DNA from: Klebsiella sp. RHBSTW-00484
GTDB lineage: Bacteria > Pseudomonadota > Gammaproteobacteria > Enterobacterales > Enterobacteriaceae
Assembly (NCBI RefSeq): GCF_013705725.1
Contig: NZ_CP055481.1
Span: 2,666,001 to 2,730,000 of the forward strand
Direction of reading: 5' to 3'
DNA length: 64,000 bases
Shown: in pieces, positions 55,945-64,000 of the stretch
Layout: every line of letters begins with the position of its first letter
Numbering within the stretch: position 1 is the stretch's first letter
Notes under the pieces: generated by a model
The model's database searches: none
The model's input: the letters and a program-made list of their open reading frames with translations, nothing else
Told to the model about the DNA's origin: nothing
Position numbers and translations under genes: made by a program

Positions 55945-57355
55945 CTATGGCATCTGGACGATCATTACCCCGCTGGTCACTATTATTCTGGCAATCCTGA
56001 CCCGCCAGGTGATCCTCTCGCTGCTGACCGGTATTTTTGTCGGCTATGCGGTGATTAACCACAGTATTATTCAAGGCGTTGGCGGTACCCTGAACGGGAT
56101 TATCGAAACCTTTGCGTCCGCAGGTAATGCGCGAACTATTATTTTTATGGTGATGATCGGCGGCATTATGCGGCTGATCGTCGTCACCGGCGGCGTGCGC
56201 AAGCTGGTGCAATATCTCTCGGAGAAAAACGATTTTGTCACCAATAAGAAGTCGGTTCAGCTGCTGGCGATGGTGGTCACATCGTTAATTTTTATCGAAA
56301 GTTCGATTAACCAGCTTATTGCCGGCGCCTCGACTAAAAACCTTGCCCGGCGCTATAAAGTCTCGCCGGAAAAGATGTCCTATATTATCCAGACATCCTG
56401 CGTCTCGGTCTGTTCATCGGTGATGATCAATGGCTGGGGGGCGGCAATGATGGGGGTTATCGGCGTACAGATTGCGCAGGGCTATCTGACCGGTGAGCCT
56501 TTTGAAGTGCTGGCCAGCTCAATGGTCTGGAATACGATGGCCTGGTTTTCATTAGCCTCGGTGCTCTTTTACATCCTCTCCGGCTGTAGCTGGGGACCCA
56601 TGAAAAAGGCGGAAGTGAAGTTTGAAACCACCCTGACGGAAATAGAACAGGATCAGGGGGAAGATGAAGCGGACCCGGTTATTGATCACCCGGCATGTCA
56701 CTCCAAGCTCAACTTCTTTATTCCGATTCTGTCCACCGTATTAATGGTGCCCGTGGTGCTGTATATCACCGGCGACGGACAGTTTTCCAAAGGCAGTGGC
56801 TCTATGTCGGTCTATTCCGGCGTGATGTTCGGTACCGTGGTCTCTTTTGTCTGGTTCAGAGTGCGCGGTATTCTCAACGTTGAGAACTTTTTCAAAGAGC
56901 TGTACATCGGCTATGCCAGCATGGTCAAAATTAGCTCAATTATGATTCTGGCCTTCCTGATGGGGCATATTTCGGCGGAGCTGAACACCGGGCAGTATAT
57001 TGCCTCGATTACCTCCGGCGTTATTCCATCCGGTTTCTCGATTGGCTTTATCTTCCTGATTGCAGCGGTAATGTCGCTGGCGACGGGCACCTCCTGGGGA
57101 ACCTTCGCTATTATGATCCCGATTGGCGTTCAACTGGGCGTGTCATTAGGTATTGACCCGCACTTTATGATCGGCGCGGCTATTTCCGGTTCAATTTTCG
57201 GCGACATGACTTCACCTATCTCCAGTGACGCTATCGTCGCATCGATGGCGACCAACTGCGACCACATTGAACATATCCGTACCCAGATGCCTTATGCACT
57301 GGTGACGGGAGGTCTGGCGCTAATTGTCTATTTAATTGTTGGGTTTACCCTCTGA
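55937..57355 (+). CDS. NhaC-family transporter
   Basis: A 472-residue polytopic protein with 10-12 helices and the NhaC pattern: FVGYAVINHS, FIESSINQLIAGASTKNLARR, ATGTSWGTFAIMIPIGV and SGSIFGDMTSPISSDAIVAS. NhaC proteins are Na+/H+ antiporters; several are now thought to carry amino acids. Its overlap with a Cys/Met lyase suggests transport of a sulfur amino acid or product, which is inference. Confidence 0.88.
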   Translation: MHDYGIWTIITPLVTIILAILTRQVILSLLTGIFVGYAVINHSIIQGVGGTLNGIIETFASAGNARTIIFMVMIGGIMRLIVVTGGVRKLVQYLSEKNDFVTNKKSVQLLAMVVTSLIFIESSINQLIAGASTKNLARRYKVSPEKMSYIIQTSCVSVCSSVMINGWGAAMMGVIGVQIAQGYLTGEPFEVLASSMVWNTMAWFSLASVLFYILSGCSWGPMKKAEVKFETTLTEIEQDQGEDEADPVIDHPACHSKLNFFIPILSTVLMVPVVLYITGDGQFSKGSGSMSVYSGVMFGTVVSFVWFRVRGILNVENFFKELYIGYASMVKISSIMILAFLMGHISAELNTGQYIASITSGVIPSGFSIGFIFLIAAVMSLATGTSWGTFAIMIPIGVQLGVSLGIDPHFMIGAAISGSIFGDMTSPISSDAIVASMATNCDHIEHIRTQMPYALVTGGLALIVYLIVGFTL

Positions 57356-57381
57356 CACTAAACGTGATTTAAGGATTGACG

Positions 57382-57768
57382 ATGACTAAGATTATTACGA
57401 CTGAACAGGCTCCGGAAGCGATTGGCCCTTATATTCAGGGGGCGCGAACCGGTAATTTCATTTTTACTTCGGGTCAGTTGCCGATTAATCCGCAAACCGG
57501 AAATATTCCTGAGTGCGCTGAAGGTCAAACCCGCCAGAGCCTGGAGAATGTTCAGGCGATTATCGAAGCCGGTGGGCTAACGGTTGGTGATATTTGCAAG
57601 GTCACTATTTTTGTCAAAGACCTGAACGAGTTTGCCGCGATTAATAATGCCTATGCTGAATTTTTCACTCAGCGCAATGCCTCTTTCCCGGCGCGTTCTT
57701 GCGTGGAAGTCGCCCGGTTGCCAAAAGACGTCAAAGTAGAAATTGAGGCCGTGGCCTCTCAGAGCTAA
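57382..57768 (+). CDS. RidA-family 2-iminobutanoate/2-iminopropanoate deaminase
   Basis: A 128-residue YjgF/RidA protein. IGPYIQGARTGNFIFTSGQLPINPQTG, the catalytic Arg in FPARSCVEVARLPKDVKVEIEAVA, and IVKDLNEF-like elements are all present. RidA hydrolyses the reactive 2-aminoacrylate released by cysteine desulfhydrases, fitting its place between a PLP lyase and D-cysteine desulfhydrase. The ATG at 57382 has AAGGA upstream; a TTG at 57376 is in frame. Confidence 0.93.
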   Translation: MTKIITTEQAPEAIGPYIQGARTGNFIFTSGQLPINPQTGNIPECAEGQTRQSLENVQAIIEAGGLTVGDICKVTIFVKDLNEFAAINNAYAEFFTQRNASFPARSCVEVARLPKDVKVEIEAVASQS

Positions 57769-57788
57769 TCGAGCATCAATAAGACTCT

Positions 57789-57816
57789 ACGGCGGCTGAT
57801 GGCCGCCGTTTTTTTG
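57789..57816 (+). terminator. Rho-independent terminator between ridA-like gene and dcyD
   Basis: Stem ACGGCGGC/GCCGCCGT with a short loop and a run of seven T. It probably ends or attenuates the first three-gene transcript; dcyD follows 16 bp later and may depend on read-through. Confidence 0.85.
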
Positions 57817-57832
57817 AGAAAGGAAAGCGTCT

Positions 57833-58825
57833 ATGTCCGTAAAGGAGTTTTTGAATACGTTACCGCGCGTAGAGTTGGTCGGTGGCGTTACGCCTGTTCA
57901 GCATTTGAAGCGCCTGTCGGAATATTTGCAGCGCGATATCTATATTAAACGCGATGATGTTTCGCACCTTGGCATGGGCGGCAACAAGCTCAGAAAACTG
58001 GAGTTTCTGGCGGCAGATGCCATTAGCAAAGGTTACGACACGCTGGTGACCGCCGGGGCGATTCAGTCCAATCACGTACGCCAGACCGCGGCAGTGGCGG
58101 CGCATCTGGGGCTAAAATGCGTGGCGCTGCTCGAAAACCCAATTCAAACCACAGAATCCAACTATCTCTACAATGGTAACCATCTGTTGTTTAGTCTGAT
58201 GGGCTGCCAGGTTGAAATGGTTGATGAGCTTAATGACCCGGATGCACAGTTGCAGGTGCTTAGCGACCAGCTTTCGGCAAAAGGTGCGAAACCCTATATT
58301 GTTCCCGTTGGCGGCTCGAATGCGCTGGGTTCATTGGGCTACGTTGATTGCGCTTTAGAAATCGCTGAACAGTGCGACCAAATGAGCCTCAATGTTCAGT
58401 CCGTCGTGGTGCCATCAGGGAGCGCGGGGACGCATGCCGGGCTGGCGGTGGGTTTTGCTCACTGCCAGCCTGATATGGAGGTCGTAGGGGTCACGGTTTC
58501 TCGCCAGGTTGGCGATCAGCAGCCTAAGGTTGAGAAGCTGCAGCGCGAGTTATCCGCTATGTTGAAGGTCGAGTCACTGTCGCCGTTGACGCTATGGGAT
58601 GACTATTTCGCACCGCGTTACGGGATGCCGAATACTGAGGGGATGCACGCGGTGGAGTTGCTGGCGCGGTTGGAAGGGATCATGTTAGATCCTGTTTATA
58701 CTGGCAAGGCAATGGCTGGTTTGATTGATGGCGTGAAAAGGTCGCGGTTCGCCGGTAACGGGCCGTTGATGTTTATGCATACCGGCGGTGCCCCGGCGCT
58801 GTTTGCCTATCATCCTCACGTTTAG
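57833..58825 (+). CDS. dcyD: D-cysteine desulfhydrase
   Basis: A 330-residue fold-type II PLP enzyme. The PLP lysine sits in [13 protein letters not shown], followed by [17 protein letters not shown] and the glycine-rich [15 protein letters not shown]. Length and sequence fit DcyD of E. coli and Salmonella, which converts D-cysteine to pyruvate, sulfide and ammonia. Confidence 0.93.
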   Translation: MSVKEFLNTLPRVELVGGVTPVQHLKRLSEYLQRDIYIKRDDVSHLGMGGNKLRKLEFLAADAISKGYDTLVTAGAIQSNHVRQTAAVAAHLGLKCVALLENPIQTTESNYLYNGNHLLFSLMGCQVEMVDELNDPDAQLQVLSDQLSAKGAKPYIVPVGGSNALGSLGYVDCALEIAEQCDQMSLNVQSVVVPSGSAGTHAGLAVGFAHCQPDMEVVGVTVSRQVGDQQPKVEKLQRELSAMLKVESLSPLTLWDDYFAPRYGMPNTEGMHAVELLARLEGIMLDPVYTGKAMAGLIDGVKRSRFAGNGPLMFMHTGGAPALFAYHPHV

Positions 58826-58848
58826 CCAGCATTTTAAACATGAGTTTG

Positions 58849-58884
58849 AACCACCCTGATGCCTACGGGCCGGGGTGGTTTTTT
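58849..58884 (+). terminator. terminator of dcyD
   Basis: Stem AACCACCC/GGGTGGTT followed by a T-run (58879-58884). Confidence 0.85.
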
Positions 58885-58925
58885 ATGCGTAATCGCAGGG
58901 AGATAAAACGAGTGTGCGTATTTTT

Positions 58926-58956
58926 GCCGGGCGGCGGTTGACGCCTCGCCCGGACA
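58926..58956. repeat. REP unit between dcyD and the cysteine desulfidase gene
   Basis: GCCGGGCGGCGG with GCCTCGCCCGG, a compact REP hairpin between convergent genes. Confidence 0.7.
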
Positions 58957-58980
58957 ACAGCTCAGGCTTGAGTAGACAGT

Positions 58981-60291
58981 TTAATACCGTTTATGCGCCA
59001 TGATTTCGATGATTTGCCGGTCGGTATGCTGCATGGCGCGTCCAGCGATATCACAAAGATTGCGGATGGAATTTTCCACGTCGCGCTCAACAATTCCGTC
59101 ATTCCCCGAGACCACCGAGTTATCCAGCGCCAGCAAAATGGCTTTCCAGGCAGAAGAGATACTGGTCGATACTTTCATTGAACAACTGCTGGAAGCGCCA
59201 TCGCAAATCATGCCGCTGACGTCGCCAATCATGTTATTCACTGCCATGGCGATGTTGTCAAAGTTGCCGTCCATTAACCAGATAATCCCCGCCGCAGCAC
59301 CCATCCCGGCGGTGGTGGTCGCGCACAGCGCCGACAGCCTTGGGAGTTTGCAATGGATATAGATAGCCACCAGATGTGAAAGCGCCAGCGCGCGGACCAA
59401 CTGCTGCGGGCTGGCATTGAGACGCTCGGCTGCCACCACCACCGGCATGGTGGCGGTGATCCCCTGGTTGCCGGAGCCGGAATTTGTCATTGCCGGTAGC
59501 GTCGCGCCGCCCATTCTTGCATCTGACGCGGCGCTGGTTCGGTAGAGGATCTCGGTAAAAATGTCGTCGGAAACGAGGCCCTTATCGACCTGACGTTTGA
59601 GCGTTGGGCCGATGTGCAGGCCCCAGTCTTTAGACAGACCTTTCTTCGACAGGGCGTTGTTCATTGAGCCGGCGTCGAGAATAAAGTCGAGCTCTTCGCA
59701 AGGAACGACGCTAATGAAGTCATAAATGTCGCGCAGTGAACTGTGGGCGAGTTGTTCCAGCGGATTGATGATGTCGTCACTGACCAGGCTTTCGTCTTTG
59801 ATAAACAAAGGCTGACCCATTTTTTCAATCGAAACTACGTTGGTGTGGTCGCCAACAATGGTGACCGTGGCGTGCTGATCCCCGGCGTAGACCCTGGCGC
59901 GAACGTAGAGTATTTCATCACAGGGATCCTGCAATACCACGCGCACGGCTCCGACTTCCAATAATGCTCTGGCGGCATCAATTTCCCGTTGGGTGGCTTT
60001 TTTCAGCACTTCGAGCTTCGCCTGAGGATCGCCGGCGATAGCGCCCAGGGCGGCCGCAATGGGCAGACCGGTCATTCCGGTACCCGGGATAGTCACGCCC
60101 ATACCGTTTTTCATTAAATTCGGTGATACCGCAGCTTCGATACGCACAATCGCGCCGGACAGGTGCTGCACCGCGACGGCGCAGGCGAGGGCGACCGAGA
60201 CCGGTTCGGTGCAGCCTAAAGCGGGTTTAACTTCCTGTTTTAGAGCATTAATGAAGATATTCCATTTAACGCGGCTTTCCCGGTGTGACAT
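58981..60291 (-). CDS. L-cysteine desulfidase (CyuA/YhaM family)
   Basis: A 436-residue protein, same length as E. coli CyuA (YhaM). Hallmarks are [18 protein letters not shown] (Fe-S ligand Cys), [50 protein letters not shown], and the late Cys residues in [18 protein letters not shown]. It degrades L-cysteine to pyruvate, sulfide and ammonia using a 4Fe-4S centre. It converges on dcyD, completing a set of cysteine-catabolic enzymes for both enantiomers. Confidence 0.9.
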   Translation of the reverse strand: MSHRESRVKWNIFINALKQEVKPALGCTEPVSVALACAVAVQHLSGAIVRIEAAVSPNLMKNGMGVTIPGTGMTGLPIAAALGAIAGDPQAKLEVLKKATQREIDAARALLEVGAVRVVLQDPCDEILYVRARVYAGDQHATVTIVGDHTNVVSIEKMGQPLFIKDESLVSDDIINPLEQLAHSSLRDIYDFISVVPCEELDFILDAGSMNNALSKKGLSKDWGLHIGPTLKRQVDKGLVSDDIFTEILYRTSAASDARMGGATLPAMTNSGSGNQGITATMPVVVAAERLNASPQQLVRALALSHLVAIYIHCKLPRLSALCATTTAGMGAAAGIIWLMDGNFDNIAMAVNNMIGDVSGMICDGASSSCSMKVSTSISSAWKAILLALDNSVVSGNDGIVERDVENSIRNLCDIAGRAMQHTDRQIIEIMAHKRY

Positions 60292-60540
60292 GACTGAGCC
60301 TCTGGGTCGGTACAGAAAAGTGTGCGTCGAGCGATGGCGTGATTTCTCGACGTTGATGTGCGCCTGTGGGCCGCGTTTGTCAATACGACCGGCAGGAACG
60401 ATAGTGGGAATATTAGCGCACTCGGCAGAGAAAAAAGTTGCTAGTTAAGTCTGTAAAACAGAGTGTTAGGAGGAAAATTTTCTTCTTTTTGGTGAACAAT
60501 AGAAGTTTTTTTACCGTGTCCGATCGGCGATAGGGGAGAT

Positions 60541-60568
60541 AAAAAAAACCGGCAGGGCTGCCGGTTTT
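60541..60568 (-). terminator. terminator of the 46-residue peptide gene
   Basis: On the minus strand the stem AAAACCGGCA/TGCCGGTTTT is followed by a T-run. It directly follows the small gene, which supports its being a real transcript. Confidence 0.85.
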
Positions 60569-60572
60569 GCAA

Positions 60573-60713
60573 TTAGATTTTGCAGGCGTCGCCGCAGTCG
60601 TCATCGGCAACGATTGCCTGGGCTTTTTTGTCAGCATCTTCAAGGCGTTCAGCGTTACGTTCTTGCGCTTCTTCCAGGCCGCTAAAAACCAGGTTGTCGA
60701 GATCAATTTCCAT
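60573..60713 (-). CDS. 46-residue acidic peptide with C-terminal Cys pair
   Basis: The open frame starts MEIDLDNLVFSGLEEAQERN, is mainly helical and acidic, and ends DDDCGDACKI with a Cys-x3-Cys pair. A terminator lies four bases beyond the stop and a GGG-containing site precedes the ATG. The layout (amphipathic leader-like part, short Cys-bearing tail) resembles a peptide precursor or a small metal-binding protein, but no modifying enzyme is adjacent. It was read directly from the sequence; I do not recognise a named family. Confidence 0.65.
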   Translation of the reverse strand: MEIDLDNLVFSGLEEAQERNAERLEDADKKAQAIVADDDCGDACKI

Positions 60714-60974
60714 GAGTTACCCATTTAAGTTCAGTTTTGACCGTAAGCAAGTATAGGTAAATCGGTCAGCGGATGCACCTGGCGTGAGCGTGGACAGCAC
60801 ATACCGGTAAGCGCGATTCTTTATTTGATAACCAGAGATTAAAGACTGGAATACTTGCCATTCTATTTTGCCGGTCAACAGGAGTTGTTGGCCGGCAGTG
60901 TTTGCGTAGAGGTTCTGCGGGTTTTATCAGCGACGTAACCGCACATGAGCGCAGAGATATCACTATCAGTGGAG

Positions 60975-61655
60975 TTATTCTGTAAGGTCGAATTCCTTAA
61001 GACGTTGTGGTAGCTGATGGATAGCAATAAGAACACCGCGCGAGAGGTGGATAGCCCCCTGATCTTTTAACTTTGCCAACGTACGCATTACGCCGCTACG
61101 TGATAAAAATGTGCGTGAGAGAATGTAGTTTGCAGCAGTGATTTTATGCCTAATCTCCTCTGGTTCATTATTTAACTCGACTAATTGATGGAGGATGATT
61201 TCATAGCAAGAGAGTTTTGAAACCTTAAAACAGTGTGAGTAAACTTTTGCTGAAGAGTATTCCAGCAGGCGCGAAACGTTTTCCCATAGTTGATGCTCGG
61301 CGATAATTTTATACGCGTTTTCAATAGAGATTAATCCAATAATTGATGTTTCCTGAGTGCGTAGATAAATATGACGGGAGAAACGCAATTGACTATTCAT
61401 ACCAAATATAAACGGACCAGATTCGGAGTTGATGATCAGACCATCGTTGCTGCGATACAAAGCCATCGTACCACTGAATAAAATTAAACATTGCTGCTGA
61501 TTTTCCCTCATTATGCCGATGTTTCGTCTTTTTTCCATTAACAATTTGTTACATTTGGCTTCCATGAATAGAATGAGTTGTTCGATGTCATATAGGGGTT
61601 TATTGATTGTACGAAGCAGATCGGTGTCATTTTGTATGCGAGGTATGATTTCCAT
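60975..61655 (-). CDS. IprA-like winged-HTH regulator (CRP-type N-domain)
   Basis: A 226-residue protein with an N-terminal cyclic-nucleotide-binding-like beta domain (CLILFSGTMALYRSNDG ... GPFIFGMNSQ) and a C-terminal winged helix. The segment AANYILSRTFLSRSGVMRTLAKLKDQGAI and the ending GVLIAIHQLP resemble E. coli IprA (YaiV), a regulator of oxidative-stress resistance. Targets unknown. It lies upstream of a fimbrial recombinase, transcribed away from it. Confidence 0.8.
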   Translation of the reverse strand: MEIIPRIQNDTDLLRTINKPLYDIEQLILFMEAKCNKLLMEKRRNIGIMRENQQQCLILFSGTMALYRSNDGLIINSESGPFIFGMNSQLRFSRHIYLRTQETSIIGLISIENAYKIIAEHQLWENVSRLLEYSSAKVYSHCFKVSKLSCYEIILHQLVELNNEPEEIRHKITAANYILSRTFLSRSGVMRTLAKLKDQGAIHLSRGVLIAIHQLPQRLKEFDLTE

Positions 61656-62058
61656 GTGTTTGTTTTCCTTCTAAAAAAAGAGAACTCCCAAAAATAACAA
61701 ATAGTAGAAAAAACATTATCAATGACTCTGTGTAGATTGATAAGACTCTATTTAGTCTACACATAGACCCGAAACATCTTGCTGGGGAAGTGGAGATAAG
61801 CTAAATATTAATTGTGTTGACAGAAAAGCAATCATTAACACCTTTCAGACTGCTTTAATTTTGAGTTTTATAATTTAAATTGATTTGGACTATCCTTAGT
61901 TGATGATTTTTTCTGGTAATGATATTAATAATTATTAGATGAGTGTGGTGTATGTAGTCATAAAGGATTGCTCGACAGTGGGTAGATAGTAGCCATGAGC
62001 AGAGTCAATACAGGAGTCATGTTCCTGATGCTCCTTTAAAAATACCGTCAGGTCGGCT
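61656..62058. promoter_or_regulatory. 403-bp divergent control region with a dyad
   Basis: AT-rich, no gene. A dyad TGTGTAGA ... TCTACACA (61729-61763, 19-base spacer) lies 74 bp upstream of the IprA-like start and may be an autoregulatory site. No FimB-type TTGGGGCCA inverted repeats were found here. Confidence 0.45.
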
Positions 62059-62610
62059 ATGAAAAAACGAAAATATTTGAGCAAAAAGGAAGTAGATGCT
62101 TTAATCCACGCATCACAGCAGCAGGAAAATACGTTGCGTGATTATTGCATGCTACTCATGTGTTTTATTCACGGGTTACGCGTCAGTGAGCTGCGATTTT
62201 TAAAAGTTAGCGATATTGATTTTTCCGGCCAGCGAATAGCTATACGGCGTTTAAAAAATGGTTTTTCAACAGTTCATCCTCTGCAGCCCAGAGAACAACT
62301 TGCACTTAAACAGTGGCTGGTTAAACGAGCGGGATGTTTAAATGCAGACCTTCCCTGGCTTTTTCTTTCGCGCATAGGCACGCCGCTATCGCGTCAGCAT
62401 ATTCATTCAATGATGCGCAATTATGGCGTGCAGGCGGGAATTCCCATCCCCGTTCACCCACATATGTTACGTCATGCTTGCGGTTATGCGCTGGCGGAAG
62501 AGGGTGTAGATACGCGACTGATTCAGGATTATTTGGGTCATCGTAATATTCAACATACCGTACTGTATACCGCCAGTAATCCGGCGCGGTTTAAAGTCAT
62601 TATCCTTTAA
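62059..62610 (+). CDS. FimB/FimE-like tyrosine recombinase
   Basis: A 183-residue minimal tyrosine recombinase with the full catalytic set R41 (HGLRVSE), H135 and R138 (HPHMLRHACG), H161 (YLGHRNIQ) and Y170 (VLYT). Length and pattern match FimB/FimE, which invert the fim promoter. It converges on a fimbrial operon, so its target switch would lie outside the window on the far side of that operon, or it acts elsewhere. Confidence 0.92.
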   Translation: MKKRKYLSKKEVDALIHASQQQENTLRDYCMLLMCFIHGLRVSELRFLKVSDIDFSGQRIAIRRLKNGFSTVHPLQPREQLALKQWLVKRAGCLNADLPWLFLSRIGTPLSRQHIHSMMRNYGVQAGIPIPVHPHMLRHACGYALAEEGVDTRLIQDYLGHRNIQHTVLYTASNPARFKVIIL

Positions 62611-62622
62611 ATATTAATGAAA

Positions 62623-62643
62623 CCTGGCTCCGTAAGAGCCAGG
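62623..62643. terminator. bidirectional hairpin between recombinase and fimbrial genes
   Basis: Perfect 8-bp stem CCTGGCTC/GAGCCAGG between convergent genes, with weakly T-rich flanks. Confidence 0.55.
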
Positions 62644-62649
62644 CAAGAT

Positions 62650-63177
62650 TTAATTATAAGTGAAATTCATTATTACCATCGAACTGATATTCCCGGCCGT
62701 TGCGCCGCCTGTGGTGCTATAGAGGCGTGCTTGCATATCGAATGTAGCTCTATTATTACTGTCGACATTAACCGACAAGAATTGACCATTACCGGCATTA
62801 ACTGAGCCGGTAACTCGCTGGAGTTCAATGGCAACATTACGTGAGTTGTCTGGCTGGCTTATATTGGCATATAATTTATTATCAATGCTGTCTATGGGGC
62901 CGGAAAAATGAGCGGTGACTTTGGATGTCCCGGTAGGGCAATCCCTCAATGTTACATTGAATTTTTTCCAGTCGGAATAGGAACTTGCCTCACTCAATTT
63001 TTGACTGGGGATATTCTGCCCCAGGTTAATGCTATGAATGCCATTGTTCTCAAGAGTGCAGGAGGAGGCTATGATATCCCCGCTAATATAAATTGTGACA
63101 TCGGCAGCGTATGTGGGCCACGGTAACGAAATTGCCATAAATATAGTTATGACGACAGGGCTGGCGATAATTCGCAT
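62650..63177 (-). CDS. fimbrial pilin subunit
   Basis: A 175-residue secreted pilin. It has a signal peptide to PTYA, an N-terminal donor strand region (DVTIYISGDIIASSC), the disulfide pair in SCTLENN and LRDCPTG, and the penultimate tyrosine motif (NFTYN) required for chaperone recognition. It resembles FimF/FimG-type minor subunits. Unusually it follows the adhesin gene, which is normally last. Confidence 0.9.
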   Translation of the reverse strand: MRIIASPVVITIFMAISLPWPTYAADVTIYISGDIIASSCTLENNGIHSINLGQNIPSQKLSEASSYSDWKKFNVTLRDCPTGTSKVTAHFSGPIDSIDNKLYANISQPDNSRNVAIELQRVTGSVNAGNGQFLSVNVDSNNRATFDMQARLYSTTGGATAGNISSMVIMNFTYN

Positions 63178-63222
63178 TATCGACTCCTTATTAACAGGTT
63201 ATAAATATGGGGCGGAATATTT

Positions 63223-64000
63223 TCAGTTGTACATCATCGTTAAGGTTGCAACCGCATTGGCGCTTCCCGGTAAGATCTCCGGTGTATCCTGGTAATAGCG
63301 AAAAGTTAAAGGCAGGGCTATTGACGCTCCAGCTTCCGGGATATGCCCGACCGGAAAGAAAGTATCAAATTGCACGGGATTGCCGTTATATAACACCTGC
63401 ACGCCAAATCCTTGCGCAACGCCAGTTTCATTGGTTAAGGCTATTATGCCGTTTGTCGTAGAGAGATAACGCTGACTACTGATTGAGGTATTCACCGTGA
63501 CCTTATCATCACATCTCACCGGGATATTCAGGGTCTGTTCTGCGCTTGTGCTACCAGGGCCGGAGAATTGACTGACTGGAATGGTGCCCATCACAACATT
63601 TAACGTTGAAGGTACGGTACAGCTCACCGCTTTATAGATGATATCCCCTGTATAGCTTATGTAGTTTTGCGGCCCTTGATTGCCAATACCGAGGCCGGTG
63701 TCGTAAACCCCCATACCGAATTGAGTCTGGGCGGCGTCCAGCGTGCCGCTAATGGCGGTATCAGCCGTTTTCACCAGCGTTAATTTAACTGTATACCCGA
63801 AGGTCATTGAGGCGTCGGTAGAGATATACCCCAGAGCATCTGCGCGTGTATCGCATTGACGGCCTGCGCCTTTAATTCTGCGGCCCGCGCTATTTTGTAG
63901 CGCAATGCCAATACCCTCAACGCCCGTTTTATAGACCCCAGGAAAGCCAGCGATTTCCGTGCCGGTGCCGTAGTAGCAGGCAATAATGGGGTGCCCTGGT
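63223..64000 (-). CDS. two-domain fimbrial adhesin (FimH-like), 5' end outside window
   Basis: The frame is open from base 64000 to the stop at 63223 (259 residues seen). An internal ATG at 63807 is not the start because the frame continues upstream through a Cys-bearing stretch (IIACYYGTGTEIAG). The C-terminal half has the pilin-domain features: CTVPSTLNVVMGTIPVSQF, RCDDKVTVN and the terminal TLTMMYN with penultimate Tyr. It would sit at the fimbrial tip and bind a host or surface ligand. Confidence 0.85.
   Translation of the reverse strand, partial: PGHPIIACYYGTGTEIAGFPGVYKTGVEGIGIALQNSAGRRIKGAGRQCDTRADALGYISTDASMTFGYTVKLTLVKTADTAISGTLDAAQTQFGMGVYDTGLGIGNQGPQNYISYTGDIIYKAVSCTVPSTLNVVMGTIPVSQFSGPGSTSAEQTLNIPVRCDDKVTVNTSISSQRYLSTTNGIIALTNETGVAQGFGVQVLYNGNPVQFDTFFPVGHIPEAGASIALPLTFRYYQDTPEILPGSANAVATLTMMYN

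Noticed and set aside
61656..62058. Invertible fim-type promoter switch
   Set aside because: No pair of TTGGGGCCA-like inverted repeats is visible; only one unrelated 8-bp dyad.

Overview
The window looks like chromosomal DNA of a Klebsiella-type member of the Enterobacteriaceae. The evidence is the mean base composition, the Klebsiella-style REP/BIME palindromes (GTAGCCCGG...CCGCCTCCGGG type), recognisable enteric genes (hcxB/ybiC, talA type, ycdX type, cspH, ymcF, dcyD, cyuA type, fimB type), IS5 and an IS110-family element. The species cannot be fixed from the sequence alone.

Layout. 1-3551: end of an aliphatic-sulfonate/NMT1-type ABC operon with two substrate-binding proteins. 3560-4754: a complete IS5 with CTAA target duplication. 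5000-7893: an AT-richer two-gene exported module (YwqK/MORN-type plus TPR-like). 7943-17674: a TonB receptor divergent from a FecBCDE-like siderophore ABC operon that ends in an RpiR-type regulator, followed by an amino-acid ABC transporter. 17754-20891: ICMT-like methyltransferase, MFS exporter, M20D amidohydrolase. 20928-22316 and 36425-37813: two inverted copies of one 1389-bp IS110-family (IS1111-type) element, both in REP palindromes. They bracket about 14 kb holding a cysteine-type FdhF with a sigma-54 promoter, hcxB, a small membrane protein, an AraC regulator, a lone NqrC-like flavoprotein and a Fur-box-controlled FTR1/P19/Fe-S/ABC/TlpA iron-uptake operon.

37937-53226: two paralogous, self-contained fructose-type PTS clusters. 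Each has its own HPr-EI-EIIA fusion, EIIB and EIIC. They are interleaved with transaldolase, a GatZ/KbaZ-like protein, a HAD phosphatase, transketolase, a PHP phosphoesterase and an AraC regulator. Both multiphosphoryl genes carry the same promoter module, with a CRP-like box exactly 54 bp from the -10 centre. 53578-54275: cold-shock genes cspH and ymcF. 54757-60291: a sulfur-amino-acid cluster (PLP lyase, NhaC-type transporter, RidA, D-cysteine desulfhydrase and a divergent L-cysteine desulfidase). 60573-64000: a 46-residue Cys-containing peptide gene, an IprA-like regulator, a FimB-like recombinase and the end of a fimbrial operon.

The most striking observation concerns the IS110 copies. 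The region 3' of the transposase contains short segments matching, in the expected strand sense, both halves of the REP target and both ends of the element. They are arranged in two stem-loops as expected of a bridge RNA/seekRNA, so the guide logic can be read directly from the DNA. The sugar-PTS double cluster with a shared promoter is the second most interesting system.
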